Positions 7,833 to 16,998 of a DNA stretch of 64,000 nt are shown here, piece after piece. How positions within the stretch are numbered: position 1 is the stretch's first letter; every line of letters begins with the position of its first letter. The DNA is taken from the NCBI RefSeq assembly GCF_039548895.1, contig NZ_JBCLVG010000001.1; one strand, given 5' to 3'. Origin of the DNA: Orlajensenia stereocauli (GTDB lineage Bacteria; Actinomycetota; Actinomycetes; Actinomycetales; Microbacteriaceae). Position numbers and translations under genes: made by a program. The notes beneath the pieces were generated by a model that worked only from the letters and a program-made list of their open reading frames with translations, had not been told where the DNA came from and did no database searches.

Positions 7833-9581
7833 ATGGCCGATCCGGGGGAGATGAAGGAGCCGCAGAAGAACGCGACATCGCGGCGCGCCTTCCTGACGGC
7901 CGGAGGGATCGCGGCGGCGGGAGTGATCGCCAGCGGCGTGGCAGGAGGGGCCATCGGCCACAGGGCGGGCCTGCACGACGCCACCGCAGCGCCGGAGCCC
8001 ACGCCCGACCCCGGCGCCGCGCAGGGCATCGAGCACATCGTCGTGCTCATGGGCGAGAACCGCTCCTTCGACAACCTGCTCGGGTTCCTGTACACCCCTG
8101 ACGACCTGCCGACGGGCCAGACCTTCGACGGCCTCGCCTTCGGCTCGTACTCGAACACGACTCTCGACGGTGACGTCGTCGCCGCCCACGTCTACGTCGG
8201 TGCCACCGACGAGATCATGAGCCGGCCCGACCCCGATCCCGGCGAGGAGTACCCGCACGTCAACACCCAGCTCTTCGGGACCGTGAGCCCAGCGTCGAAC
8301 GCCGGCATCGCGGTCGAGGAGATGCGGTCGCCGTACAACGCTCCGCCGGCCGGAGCGAAACCCACGATGGACGGCTTCCTCGCGGACTACGGGTCGGAGT
8401 ACCGCCATCTCCGCGGTGGCACGCCGCCGAGCCCCGCCGAGGCAGCGCACATCATGGGCAGCTTCTCACCCGCGATGCTCCCTGTGCTGTCGACCCTGGC
8501 CCGCAACTTCGCCCTGTACGACTCCTGGCACTGCGCCGTGCCGTCGCAGACGTTCTGCAACCGATCGTTCTTCCACGCCTCGACCTCGCATGGATTCGTC
8601 ACGAACAAGGGGGGCGACGGTTACCGCAAGTGGCTGGATGCGCCGGCGGATCCGACCGTGTTCAACCGGCTCGAGGACGCGGGTGTCGACTGGCGCATCT
8701 ACTTCGACGATCTCCAGCTCGTCTCCCTCACCGGGGTGCTGCACGCTCCAGCGCTGGAGAAGTACTGGCGCACCTCCCATTTCGCCCCCATGTCCGAGTT
8801 CTACGCGGATGTGGCCGCAGGCACCCTGGCCCCGTACTCGTTCATCGAGCCGCGTCTCATCTACGATCACAACGACTTCCATCCGCCGGTCGGTCGGCTG
8901 CGCGAGAGCGATCTCGACGGCGAGCCCATCATCGACAGCGCCGTCTCCGATGTGAGGGCCGGCGAGGCCCTCGTGCACCGCGTCTACGACGCCGTGCGCA
9001 CGAGCGCCGCGACGACGGGATCGAACGCCCTCAACACGCTCCTGCTCATCACCTTCGACGAGCACGGCGGCACCTACGACCACGTTCCGCCGCCAGGGGC
9101 GACACCGCCCGGCGGTGCCGCGTCGGCCGATCCCGGCGAGATGGGCTTCACCTTCGACAGGCTCGGATGCCGCGTGCCCGCCATCGCGATCTCGGCGTGG
9201 ACGGCATCCGGCAGCATCATCAACGATGCGATGCACCACGGATCCCTCATCGCGACCCTGTCGAAGCTGCACGGCCTGGATCCCCTGACGAAGCGCGACG
9301 AGGGTGCGCCAGACATACTCAACGCCGTCACGCTCACGGCGCCGCGCGACCCGCGCACCTGGCCGACGACCATGCCGCAGTACACGCCACCCAATCCCGA
9401 ATCGGCACCGCATCCGGCTGCGAAGGACCGGGATCACCCGCTCAGCCCGCCTGGGCGCGGGCTCGTGGGACTGTTGATCGCCAAGTACGGCGCTCCGGGA
9501 GAGGCGATCCCCGAGACCTACGGCGAGGCATTCGACCTCCTGCAGAAGTACGGCGACGGGCTGTTCGGTACGCCCCGATAG
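7833..9581 (+). CDS. Tat-exported phosphoesterase (phospholipase C / acid phosphatase family)
   Basis: A 582-residue protein with an N-terminal twin-arginine signal (SRRAFLTAGGIAAAG, about 15-29), so it is exported folded. The mature part matches the phosphoesterase superfamily of bacterial phospholipases C and AcpA-type acid phosphatases. The signature IVVLMGENRSFDNLLGF follows the signal, with ITFDEHGGTYDHVPPP later providing metal ligands. Substrate (phospholipid head group or phosphomonoester) cannot be decided from sequence. The start is 2 nt after the ligA stop, so it may depend on readthrough or coupling. Its stop codon TAG is the first part of the TAGAAT -10 box of gatC. Confidence 0.85.
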   Translation: MADPGEMKEPQKNATSRRAFLTAGGIAAAGVIASGVAGGAIGHRAGLHDATAAPEPTPDPGAAQGIEHIVVLMGENRSFDNLLGFLYTPDDLPTGQTFDGLAFGSYSNTTLDGDVVAAHVYVGATDEIMSRPDPDPGEEYPHVNTQLFGTVSPASNAGIAVEEMRSPYNAPPAGAKPTMDGFLADYGSEYRHLRGGTPPSPAEAAHIMGSFSPAMLPVLSTLARNFALYDSWHCAVPSQTFCNRSFFHASTSHGFVTNKGGDGYRKWLDAPADPTVFNRLEDAGVDWRIYFDDLQLVSLTGVLHAPALEKYWRTSHFAPMSEFYADVAAGTLAPYSFIEPRLIYDHNDFHPPVGRLRESDLDGEPIIDSAVSDVRAGEALVHRVYDAVRTSAATTGSNALNTLLLITFDEHGGTYDHVPPPGATPPGGAASADPGEMGFTFDRLGCRVPAIAISAWTASGSIINDAMHHGSLIATLSKLHGLDPLTKRDEGAPDILNAVTLTAPRDPRTWPTTMPQYTPPNPESAPHPAAKDRDHPLSPPGRGLVGLLIAKYGAPGEAIPETYGEAFDLLQKYGDGLFGTPR

Positions 9582-9584
9582 AAT
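9579..9584 (+). promoter_or_regulatory. -10 box of the gatCAB operon
   Basis: TAGAAT overlapping the stop codon of the phosphoesterase gene. A short leader of about 30 nt with GACGGAGAC precedes gatC, so this is a leadered transcript. Confidence 0.5.
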
Positions 9585-9621
9585 CGTCGAGTACCCACAC
9601 GCCACTATCCGACGGAGACCC

Positions 9622-9921
9622 ATGTCCGGAATCAGTGCCGAGCAGGTCGCGCACATCGCGAATCTCGCACGCATCGACCTCAGCCCAGAAGAGATCGCGA
9701 CCCTCACCGCGGAACTCGACCAGATCGTCGACTCCGTCGCCAAGGTGACCGAGGTCGCCACGCCCGACGTACCGGCCACGAGCCACCCGATCCCGCTCGA
9801 GAACGTCTTCCGCGACGACGTCGTCGGCGAGACCCTCACGGTGGAGCAGGCCCTGGCCGGCGCTCCCGACCACGACGGTTCGCGCTTCCGCGTCTCGGCG
9901 ATCCTGGGGGAGGAGCAGTGA
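9622..9921 (+). CDS. gatC: Asp/Glu-tRNA amidotransferase subunit C
   Basis: A 99-residue belt subunit that wraps around GatA and GatB. The family pattern VAHIANLARIDLSPEEI opens the protein, and a central SVAKVTEVATPDVPATSHP stretch matches the rest. It is the first gene of gatCAB and overlaps gatA by 4 nt (GTGA). Actinobacteria commonly lack glutaminyl-tRNA synthetase (and some lack AsnRS) and make Gln-tRNA and/or Asn-tRNA by transamidation with this complex. Confidence 0.95.
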   Translation: MSGISAEQVAHIANLARIDLSPEEIATLTAELDQIVDSVAKVTEVATPDVPATSHPIPLENVFRDDVVGETLTVEQALAGAPDHDGSRFRVSAILGEEQ

Positions 9922-11447
9922 GCGACGACATCATCCGCCTGAGCGCCTCCGAGCTCGGGGAGCGCCTCGCTGCGCACGAGATCAGCGCCGTCGAGGCGAC
10001 GCAGGCCTCGCTCGACCGTATCGCCGCCGTCGACGGTGGCGTGAACGCCTTCCTGCACGTGGCGACGGATGCCGCCCTCACCGCCGCCCGCGAGATCGAC
10101 CGTCGCCGCGGATCGGGCGAGAAGCTCGGCCCCCTCGCCGGAGTCCCCATCGCCGTCAAGGACGTGCTGGTCACCACGGACATGCCCACGACAGCAGGGT
10201 CCCGCATCCTCGAGGGTTGGGTTCCGCCCTACGATGCCACCTCGGTGCGGCTCGTGCGCGAGGCCGGGCTCATCCCGATCGGCAAGACCAACATGGACGA
10301 GTTCGCCATGGGGTCCAGCACCGAGCACTCCGCATACGGTCCGACCCACAACCCGTGGGCGCTCGACCGCATCCCCGGCGGCTCCGGCGGTGGCTCGGCC
10401 GCGGCCGTCGCCGCCTTCGAGGCGCCCATCGCGCTCGGCAGCGACACGGGTGGCAGCATCCGTCAGCCCGCGCACGTCACCGGAACCGTCGGCGTCAAGC
10501 CGACCTACGGCGCCGTCAGCCGCTACGGTGCCATCGCGATGGCGTCGTCGCTCGACCAGATCGGTCCGGTCAGCCGCACGGTGCTCGACTCCGCTCTGCT
10601 GCACGACATCATCGGCAAGCACGACCACCACGATTCGACGTCGCTGCGCGACCGCTGGCCGTCGATGGCCGAGGCCGTGCGCAACGCGGATGTCTCCGGC
10701 ATGCGCATCGGAGTCATCCGCCAACTCGACGGCGACGGCTTCCAGCAGGGCGTCCTCGACCGCTTCCACGAGTCGCTCGCGCTGCTCGAGAAGGCCGGTG
10801 CCGAGATCGTCGAGGTCAACACGCCGAACTTCGAGTACGCCATCTCGGCGTACTACCTGATCATGCCCGCCGAGGCCTCCAGCAACCTGGCGAAGTTCGA
10901 CTCCGTGCGCTTCGGCATGCGGGTCACGCCCGAGGGCGGCGGGACTGTCGAAGACGTGATGGCCGCCACCCGCGAGGCCGGCTTCGGCGCAGAGGTGAAG
11001 CGTCGCATCATCCTCGGCACCTACGCGCTGTCGGCCGGGTACTACGACGCCTACTACGGCAGCGCCCAGAAGGTGCGCACCCTCGTGCAGCGCGACTTCA
11101 ACGCCGCATTCGCTCAGGTCGACGTGGTCGCGTCGCCCACGGCGCCGACCACGGCGTTCAAGCTCGGCGAGAAGTCCGACGACCCGATGGCCATGTACCT
11201 CAACGACATCGCCACCATCCCGGCCAACCTCGCCGGTGTCCCCGGCATCTCGCTGCCCGCCGGTCTGGCCACCGAGGACGGCCTGCCCGTCGGCATCCAG
11301 TTCGTCGCTCCGGCCAGGGCCGACGAGCGTCTCTACACCGTCGGCGGAGCCCTCGAGAAGCTCCTCGAGGCCGAATGGGGCGGTCGCCTGCTCGATCAGG
11401 CTCCCGATCTCACCCAGCTCATCGCCGCCCAGGAAGGTGCCCGCTGA
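9918..11447 (+). CDS. gatA: Asp/Glu-tRNA amidotransferase subunit A (amidase)
   Basis: A 509-residue amidase-signature protein that releases ammonia from glutamine for transfer to GatB. The Ser-cisSer-Lys triad is visible: Lys in PIAVKDVLVT, the cis-Ser in PGGSGGGSAAAVAA and the nucleophilic Ser in GSDTGGSIRQPA. Full length for the family. The GTG start overlaps the gatC stop by 4 nt, and its own stop overlaps the gatB start by 1 nt (TGATG), so the three subunits are translationally coupled in stoichiometric order. Confidence 0.96.
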   Translation: MSDDIIRLSASELGERLAAHEISAVEATQASLDRIAAVDGGVNAFLHVATDAALTAAREIDRRRGSGEKLGPLAGVPIAVKDVLVTTDMPTTAGSRILEGWVPPYDATSVRLVREAGLIPIGKTNMDEFAMGSSTEHSAYGPTHNPWALDRIPGGSGGGSAAAVAAFEAPIALGSDTGGSIRQPAHVTGTVGVKPTYGAVSRYGAIAMASSLDQIGPVSRTVLDSALLHDIIGKHDHHDSTSLRDRWPSMAEAVRNADVSGMRIGVIRQLDGDGFQQGVLDRFHESLALLEKAGAEIVEVNTPNFEYAISAYYLIMPAEASSNLAKFDSVRFGMRVTPEGGGTVEDVMAATREAGFGAEVKRRIILGTYALSAGYYDAYYGSAQKVRTLVQRDFNAAFAQVDVVASPTAPTTAFKLGEKSDDPMAMYLNDIATIPANLAGVPGISLPAGLATEDGLPVGIQFVAPARADERLYTVGGALEKLLEAEWGGRLLDQAPDLTQLIAAQEGAR

Positions 11448-12964
11448 TGGCCCGCGCAGAACTGATGGACTTCGACAAGGCACTCGAACTGTTCGAGCCC
11501 GTCATGGGCTTCGAGGTGCATGTCGAGCTCAACACCAAGACCAAGATGTTCTCGGATGCGCCGAACGTGTTCGGCTCCGAGCCGAACACGAACATCACGC
11601 CGACCTGCCTCGGCCTGCCTGGCTCGCTGCCCGTCGTCAACGCGCAGGCCGTGCGGTACTCGATCAGCCTCGGTCTCGCCCTCGGGTGCGAGATCGCGCC
11701 GTCGAGCCGCTTCGCGCGGAAGAACTACTTCTACCCGGACACCCCGAAGAACTACCAGATCTCGCAGTTCGACGAGCCCATCGCCTTCGAGGGCTCCGTC
11801 GACGTCGAGCTCTCCGACGGCTCCATCGTGAGCGTGCCGATCGAGCGCGCGCACATGGAGGAGGACGCCGGAAAGCTGACTCACGTCGGTGGCTCCACGG
11901 GGCGCATCCAGGGTGCCGAGTACTCGCTCGTCGACTACAACCGCGCCGGAGTTCCGCTGGTCGAGATCGTGACCAAGCCCATCTACGGAGCCGAGCACAG
12001 CTCGCCCGAGCTGGCCAAGGCCTACGTCTCCACCATCCGCGACATCGTCGTGTCGCTGGGCATCTCCGACGCCAAGATGGAGCGCGGCAACCTGCGCTGC
12101 GACGCCAACGTCTCGCTGCGCCCTCGCGCTGCGGCCGGTGAGCCCGTCGCCCCTCTCGGAACACGCACCGAGACGAAGAACGTCAACTCGCTGCGCTCCG
12201 TCGAGCGCGCCGTGCGCTACGAGATCCAGCGCCAGGCGGCCATCCTCGCGAAGGGCGGCAGCATCACGCAGGAGACGCGGCACTGGCACGAGGACACCGG
12301 CGAGACCAGCGCCGGCCGGCCGAAGAGCGACGCCGACGACTACCGCTACTTCCCCGAGCCCGACCTGCTGCCCGTCGTTCCGTCGGCCGAGCTGATCGAG
12401 GAGCTGCGCTCTGCGCTGCCCGAGCCTCCTGCCGCCCGTCGGCGCCGACTGAAGGCCGAGTGGGGCTTCACCGACCTGGAGTTCCAGGACATCAACAACG
12501 CCGGCCTCCTCACCGAGATCACCGAGACCGTGGCAGCCGGCGCCACTCCGGCCGCCGCTCGCAAGTGGTGGACCGGCGAGATCGCCCGCATCGCCAACAC
12601 CTCCGACGCTGATGCCGCGAGCCTGGTGTCACCGGCCGATGTCGCAGCGCTGGCCAGGCTGGTCGACGCAGGCACGCTCACCGACCGCCTGGCCCGCCAG
12701 GTGCTCGAGGGCGTCATCGCCGGTGAGGGAACTCCGCAGGAGGTCGTCGACGCCCGCGGGCTCGCCGTCGTCTCCGACGACGGTGCGCTCATCGCCGCCA
12801 TCGACGAGGCGCTCCTCGGCCAGCCCGACGTGCTCGCGAAGATCCGCGACGGCAAGGTGCAGGCCGCCGGAGCCGTCATCGGGGCGGTCATGAAGGCCAT
12901 GAAGGGCCAGGCGGATGCCGCTCGCGTGCGCGAGCTCGTGCTGGAGCGGGCGCAGCAGGTCTAG
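11447..12964 (+). CDS. gatB: Asp/Glu-tRNA amidotransferase subunit B (kinase/transferase)
   Basis: A 505-residue subunit that phosphorylates the Glu or Asp on mischarged tRNA and amidates it with ammonia from GatA. The N-terminal catalytic cradle shows GFEVHVELNTKTKMFS, CLGLPGSLPVVN and KNYFYPDTPKNYQISQ. The C-terminal part is the helical tail/YqeY-like domain. The open frame continues far upstream in antisense-like sequence, but the TGATG overlap with gatA and the conserved N-terminus fix the start. A palindromic repeat follows the stop and may terminate or stabilise the message. Confidence 0.96.
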   Translation: MARAELMDFDKALELFEPVMGFEVHVELNTKTKMFSDAPNVFGSEPNTNITPTCLGLPGSLPVVNAQAVRYSISLGLALGCEIAPSSRFARKNYFYPDTPKNYQISQFDEPIAFEGSVDVELSDGSIVSVPIERAHMEEDAGKLTHVGGSTGRIQGAEYSLVDYNRAGVPLVEIVTKPIYGAEHSSPELAKAYVSTIRDIVVSLGISDAKMERGNLRCDANVSLRPRAAAGEPVAPLGTRTETKNVNSLRSVERAVRYEIQRQAAILAKGGSITQETRHWHEDTGETSAGRPKSDADDYRYFPEPDLLPVVPSAELIEELRSALPEPPAARRRRLKAEWGFTDLEFQDINNAGLLTEITETVAAGATPAAARKWWTGEIARIANTSDADAASLVSPADVAALARLVDAGTLTDRLARQVLEGVIAGEGTPQEVVDARGLAVVSDDGALIAAIDEALLGQPDVLAKIRDGKVQAAGAVIGAVMKAMKGQADAARVRELVLERAQQV

Positions 12965-12973
12965 CGCACTTCA

Positions 12974-13063
12974 CGCTCGGTGAGGGCCGAGCGCAGCGAC
13001 CGCCCGAAGCGCATCTGCCAGAGGCGCTTCGACCGCGGGCTGCGCCCCGGCCTCAGCGAGCGG
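12974..13063. repeat. ab-type palindromic repeat, locus 3
   Basis: a-arm 12974-13011 and b-arm 13025-13063 around a 13-nt spacer, same arm sequences as locus 2. It lies between the convergent gatB and Cache-domain genes. The b-arm contains the stop codon of the minus-strand gene. Confidence 0.9.
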
Positions 13064-13877
13064 AGTCCGCGGTGGAGCTCGTGATCACCGCGAGCGAGGT
13101 GTCGCCGACGGCCGTCACACGGCGGCCGTCCGGCAGCACCACCGATGCTCCGTGCGCGACATCGCGCACGGCATCCGTCACCGCGGGATCCCGCAGGAGA
13201 GCACCCGTGGCCAGACGTGGATCGGTGGAGACGACGATGCGCCCGGAGGCGTTGATGAGGCTCGCGTCGCCGCCGAGCCGGCGGAGCGCCGGGAGCAGCA
13301 CGCGCTCCGCGTCGGTCACGTAGACATCGGCACCGACCACCCCGACGAGTGTCCCGTCGACGAACACGGGATCCGTGATCGTCAGCGTGTAGTCGTCGGT
13401 GCACAGGTAGTCGACGTACGGCCCGGTGATGTGGCGGTGCCCCGTGCGCTCGGGAACCCGCCACCACTCCAGCGTGGTGTGGTCTCTGAAGCTGTCGGAT
13501 GCCGGATCCTCGACGGCCTCGAGCCGCCGCACGGCATGGCGCCCGGACGCGCGTCGTCCGCCGGCGCTGCTCCCCGCGCTGCTCCCCGGATCGCTCCCGA
13601 AGCTGTTGCCCTGGCCCAGCCACCAGGCGAGGTGCCAGGGGGCATCGGCGAGGAAGTCCGGAGCGGCCACGAAGCCGGCGCCGACGACGAGCGACCCTTC
13701 GCGGGCGAGCTCCGGCCGCACGAGGCCCTCGACGACGGCGTCGATGTGGCGACGCGTGCGCGCGGTCGGCGACCCGAGGGCGGCAGTCAAGGCGACGTTC
13801 CAGTCGGCGATCGGCGCGAAGACGTCCCCGAACACGGCGGCGATGTCGTCGACGTGGGGGAGGGTCGGAGCGATCAC
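13053..13877 (-). CDS. Soluble Cache (PDC-type) sensor domain protein
   Basis: A 274-residue protein whose central half matches the Cache/PDC ligand-binding fold: WWRVPERTG, ITGPYVDYL and a repeated TITDPVFVDGTLVGVVGADVYV motif. Cache domains are normally extracytoplasmic parts of receptors, yet no signal peptide, membrane helix or output domain is visible here. A Gly/Ser-rich insertion interrupts it near residues 98-112. The GTG start overlaps the GntR gene by 4 nt (GTGA), so regulator and sensor are co-translated. The divergent polyamine transporter suggests it binds a related ligand and serves the regulator. That role is inferred. Confidence 0.75.
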   Translation of the reverse strand: MIAPTLPHVDDIAAVFGDVFAPIADWNVALTAALGSPTARTRRHIDAVVEGLVRPELAREGSLVVGAGFVAAPDFLADAPWHLAWWLGQGNSFGSDPGSSAGSSAGGRRASGRHAVRRLEAVEDPASDSFRDHTTLEWWRVPERTGHRHITGPYVDYLCTDDYTLTITDPVFVDGTLVGVVGADVYVTDAERVLLPALRRLGGDASLINASGRIVVSTDPRLATGALLRDPAVTDAVRDVAHGASVVLPDGRRVTAVGDTSLAVITSSTADSAR

Positions 13878-14635
13878 GGGGTCTGTTCCTTCGATTCGAG
13901 TTCTGCCTTCGCGCCGATCAGCCAGTCGACCGCCGACTGGATCCCGTCGGTGATGAGCTGGCGGGCGACTGCCGGCTGCACGTCGCCGATGGCGTCGACG
14001 ATCGCGAGCTGAGCGGCGCGGTGGGCATCACGATAGTCCTGCTCGCGCAGGCAGAGCCACAACAGCGGGCCGAACTCGGCCTGCAGCCGGATCTCCTCCC
14101 GCACCAGCCGTGCGGATTGGCTCAGCGCCGCCAGCTCGAGGTGGAAGCGGGCGACCCCGCGACGCGCGGCGGCCTCCGAGGTGACGTCGAGTGATGCAGC
14201 GATGGTCGCGAGGCCGTCGACGTCGTCGGGACTCGACCTGTCCGCGGCGATCTCGGCGGCCATGCCCGCTATCGCCGTGTAGTGCACTCCGAGGTCGCGC
14301 AGCTCGGCTCGGGAGTGGGCCTGCAGCCGCTCGTCGAGCACGACGGCCGTGCGGATGCCGCCCGAGGTGACGAAGCTGCCACCGTCGCGTCCACGTCGCG
14401 TGGTCACGAGGCCGCGATTGCGCAGAGCCTCGAGCGCCTCGCGTGCCGTGACGACGGCCACGCCGAACTGACGGGCCAACGCGGTCTCGCTCGGGAGCTT
14501 CTCGCCGTCGTGCAGCACACCGAGGGTGATCGCATCCGTCAACCGCTTCTCGACGGCCTCCGCGCGACCGGCGCCGACGAGCGGTGCGAAGACGGCGGCG
14601 TGCGTCGCCGTGCCCCCACTGATCGACTGCGGCAT
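13874..14635 (-). CDS. GntR-family transcriptional regulator (FadR subgroup)
   Basis: A 253-residue regulator. The N-terminal winged helix (about 18-85) has the GntR pattern KRLTDAITLGVLHDGEKLPSE and ALRNRGLVTTRRGRDGG. The rest is an all-helical FCD-type effector domain with the usual acidic/His residues. The ATG at 14635 has GGGGGAAGAGG directly upstream; the longer frame (to 14731) would run through the divergent promoter and is rejected. It is transcribed away from the potADBC-like operon and co-translated with the Cache protein, so it likely controls that transporter and itself. Confidence 0.88.
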   Translation of the reverse strand: MPQSISGGTATHAAVFAPLVGAGRAEAVEKRLTDAITLGVLHDGEKLPSETALARQFGVAVVTAREALEALRNRGLVTTRRGRDGGSFVTSGGIRTAVVLDERLQAHSRAELRDLGVHYTAIAGMAAEIAADRSSPDDVDGLATIAASLDVTSEAAARRGVARFHLELAALSQSARLVREEIRLQAEFGPLLWLCLREQDYRDAHRAAQLAIVDAIGDVQPAVARQLITDGIQSAVDWLIGAKAELESKEQTP

Positions 14636-14688
14636 CCTCTTCCCCCGAATCTGTGACACGACCGTAACATGTCGCACGCCGCTAAGAC

Positions 14689-14704
14689 ATCTGGATCCAT
14701 ATGA
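14689..14704. promoter_or_regulatory. Divergent control site: candidate GntR operator over the potA -10 box
   Basis: The segment ATCTGGATCCATAT is an imperfect 14-bp palindrome (12 of 14 positions symmetric) with a perfect TGGATCCA core. It overlaps TATGAT, a good -10 box for the plus-strand transporter operon about 30 nt before its GTG start. Position is accurate to a base or two. Operator assignment is inference from symmetry and gene context. Confidence 0.45.
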
Positions 14705-14733
14705 TTTGAAGCAGGACGAACGAGGAGGCACCG

Positions 14734-15768
14734 GTGAGCGCAGTTCCGGCCATCCGCTTGAGCGGATTGACCAAGGAGTTCGGGGGCGTGACCGCCGTGA
14801 ACGGCGTCGATCTCGACATCGTCGAGGGCGAGTTCTTCTCCATGCTCGGGCCGTCGGGTTCTGGCAAGACCACGGTGCTGCGGCTCATCGCCGGCTTCGA
14901 GCAGCCCACGAGGGGCTCCGTCGAGCTCTTCGGCCGTGACGTCACCCACGCCGCCCCCTTCGACCGCGACGTCAACACCGTCTTCCAGGATTACGCGTTG
15001 TTCCCGCACATGTCCGTCGGCGAGAACGTCGCCTACGGGCTGCGCGTGCGGGGCATTGGTCGGCGCGAGCGCACCGAGCGCGCCCGAGAGGCCCTCGACA
15101 AGGTGCGGCTCGGTTCGTTCGCCGACCGCAAGCCGTCGCAGCTCTCCGGCGGCCAGCGCCAGCGCGTGGCTCTGGCCCGCGCCACAGTGGTGCAGCCGAA
15201 GGCGCTGCTGCTCGACGAGCCCCTCGGCGCCCTCGACCTCAAGCTGCGCGAGCAGATGCAGGTCGAGCTCAAGGAGATCCAGCGCGACCTCGGCATCACC
15301 TTCATCTTCGTGACGCACGACCAGGACGAGGCGCTCACCCTCAGCGACCGCATCGCCGTCTTCAACGAGGGCCGGATCGAGCAGCTCGGCACGCCATCCG
15401 AGATCTACGACGCTCCGGTCTCCCGGTTCGTCGCCTCCTTCGTCGGCACGTCGAACCTGCTCGACGATGCGGCATCGCAGACCCTGCTCGGGCGCCCCGG
15501 CGTGCACTCGATCCGGCCAGAGAAGCTCGCAGTCTCGGCTCCGGATGTCGCCGTTCCCGGCGTCGCCGGCACCGTGGCCGAGGTCATCTACTCGGGCAAC
15601 AGCACGCGCCTGATCATCGATCTCGACTCCGGCCAACGGCTCACGGTCCTCGAGCAGAACGACCGCTCCCGGTTGGCCGACGATGCCCGCGGCGACCGGG
15701 TGCACGTCGCGTGGAACGACTCGGACGTCGTCACCCTGAGCGCACCGCCCGCGGCATCCATCGCCTGA
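14734..15768 (+). CDS. potA: Polyamine-type ABC transporter ATPase (PotA-like)
   Basis: A 344-residue import ATPase. Walker A GPSGSGKTT (about 45-53), Q-loop FQDYALFPHM, signature LSGGQRQRVALARA, Walker B LLLDEPLGALD and the switch His are all present, followed by a C-terminal TOBE domain. It belongs to the spermidine/putrescine/iron-type MOI family. GTG start with GAGGAGG 8 nt upstream. It is first in an operon with a binding protein and two permeases. Polyamine specificity follows from the family of the partner proteins; other small cationic or amino-alcohol substrates are possible. Confidence 0.9.
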   Translation: MSAVPAIRLSGLTKEFGGVTAVNGVDLDIVEGEFFSMLGPSGSGKTTVLRLIAGFEQPTRGSVELFGRDVTHAAPFDRDVNTVFQDYALFPHMSVGENVAYGLRVRGIGRRERTERAREALDKVRLGSFADRKPSQLSGGQRQRVALARATVVQPKALLLDEPLGALDLKLREQMQVELKEIQRDLGITFIFVTHDQDEALTLSDRIAVFNEGRIEQLGTPSEIYDAPVSRFVASFVGTSNLLDDAASQTLLGRPGVHSIRPEKLAVSAPDVAVPGVAGTVAEVIYSGNSTRLIIDLDSGQRLTVLEQNDRSRLADDARGDRVHVAWNDSDVVTLSAPPAASIA

Positions 15769-15815
15769 ATCCCGTCCAGACCCACAGCAGCACCACCCAA
15801 CAAGAGGAGAAAGCA

Positions 15816-16991
15816 ATGAAGCGCACCACAGCGCGGACGAGGGCCGTCATCTCCGGCGTCGCTCTCGTGTCCGCAACACTCCTGCTCACGGCGTGTGGAA
15901 CCAGCGGCGGAGGTGACACCAAGGCTGAGGCTCCGACGAAGCTCGGCGACACCGAAGGCGCCATCTCGATCCTCGCCTGGCCCGGTTACGTCGAGGACGG
16001 CTCGAACGACCCGACAGTCGACTGGGTCACCCCGTTCGTCGAGGAGACCGGATGCAAGGTCACCACGAAGACCTTCGGAACGAGCGACGAGGCCTTCAGC
16101 CTGATGAAGACCGGCGACTACGACGTCGTGTCGGCGTCCGGGGACGCCTCGCTCCGTCTCGTGGCCGCTGGAGAGGTCGCTCCGGTCAACACCGACCTCA
16201 TCGAGAACTACGACGGCATCTACGACTTCCTGAAGATGCGCGAGTGGAACAGCGTCGACGGCGTCTCCTACGGCATCCCTCACGGCTACGGCGCGAACCT
16301 GCTGATGTACAACACGGAGGAGGTCACCCCGGCGCCCACGTCGTGGGACGTCGTCTTCGACAAGTCCGGCGACTACGCGGGTAAGGTCACCGCCTACGAT
16401 TCCCCGATCTACATCGCGGATGCCGCGCTCTACCTCATGAAGCACCAGCCGGATCTCGGGATCGAGAACCCCTACGCGCTCGACGCGGATCAGCTGGCGG
16501 CTTCAGTCGACCTGCTGAAGGAGCAGCGAGCGAACATCGGCGAGTACTGGTCCGACTACCTCAAGGAGATCCAGGCCTTCGAGACCGGCGACAGCGTCGT
16601 GGGCACCTCGTGGCAGGTCATCAAGAACTCCCTGGCCGAGGGCACGCCAGCCGAGGCGATCCTTCCCGAGGAGGGCGCGACGGGCTGGAGCGACACCTGG
16701 ATGATCTCGTCGAAGGCGAAGAACCCGAACTGCGCGTACGCGTGGCTCGACTACATCGCCAGCCCCGAGGCCAACGCCACGGCGACGGGCTACTTCGGTG
16801 AGGCTCCCTCGAGCCAGGCGGCCTGCGAGTTCCGCACGGACTGCGAGTCGTACCATGCCGGCGACGAGGAGTACGCATCGCAGATCTGGTACTGGACCAC
16901 GCCGATCGCCGACTGCGTCGATGGGCGCACCGACGTGACCTGCACGGACTACTCGGAATGGACCAGCGCCTGGCAGGAGATCAAGGGCTGA
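15816..16991 (+). CDS. potD: Substrate-binding lipoprotein of the polyamine-type ABC transporter (PotD-like)
   Basis: A 391-residue lipoprotein. The signal peptide ends in the lipobox LLTAC (Cys27), so it is anchored to the outer face of the membrane. The mature protein matches the extracellular solute-binding family of PotD/PotF: ISILAWPGYVEDG at the start, GDYDVVSASGDASLRLVAAGEV in lobe I, and GIPHGYGANLLMYNTEE later. I chose the ATG preceded by CAAGAGGAGAAAGC. It is followed after 7 nt by the first permease. Cys residues near the C-terminus could form disulfides. Confidence 0.9.
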   Translation: MKRTTARTRAVISGVALVSATLLLTACGTSGGGDTKAEAPTKLGDTEGAISILAWPGYVEDGSNDPTVDWVTPFVEETGCKVTTKTFGTSDEAFSLMKTGDYDVVSASGDASLRLVAAGEVAPVNTDLIENYDGIYDFLKMREWNSVDGVSYGIPHGYGANLLMYNTEEVTPAPTSWDVVFDKSGDYAGKVTAYDSPIYIADAALYLMKHQPDLGIENPYALDADQLAASVDLLKEQRANIGEYWSDYLKEIQAFETGDSVVGTSWQVIKNSLAEGTPAEAILPEEGATGWSDTWMISSKAKNPNCAYAWLDYIASPEANATATGYFGEAPSSQAACEFRTDCESYHAGDEEYASQIWYWTTPIADCVDGRTDVTCTDYSEWTSAWQEIKG

Positions 16992-16998
16992 TCCGTCT

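Noticed and set aside
8466..11483. Long minus-strand open frame (1005 codons) opposite the phosphoesterase, gatC and gatA
   Set aside because: It spans three real genes on the other strand and has no recognisable domain or start signal.
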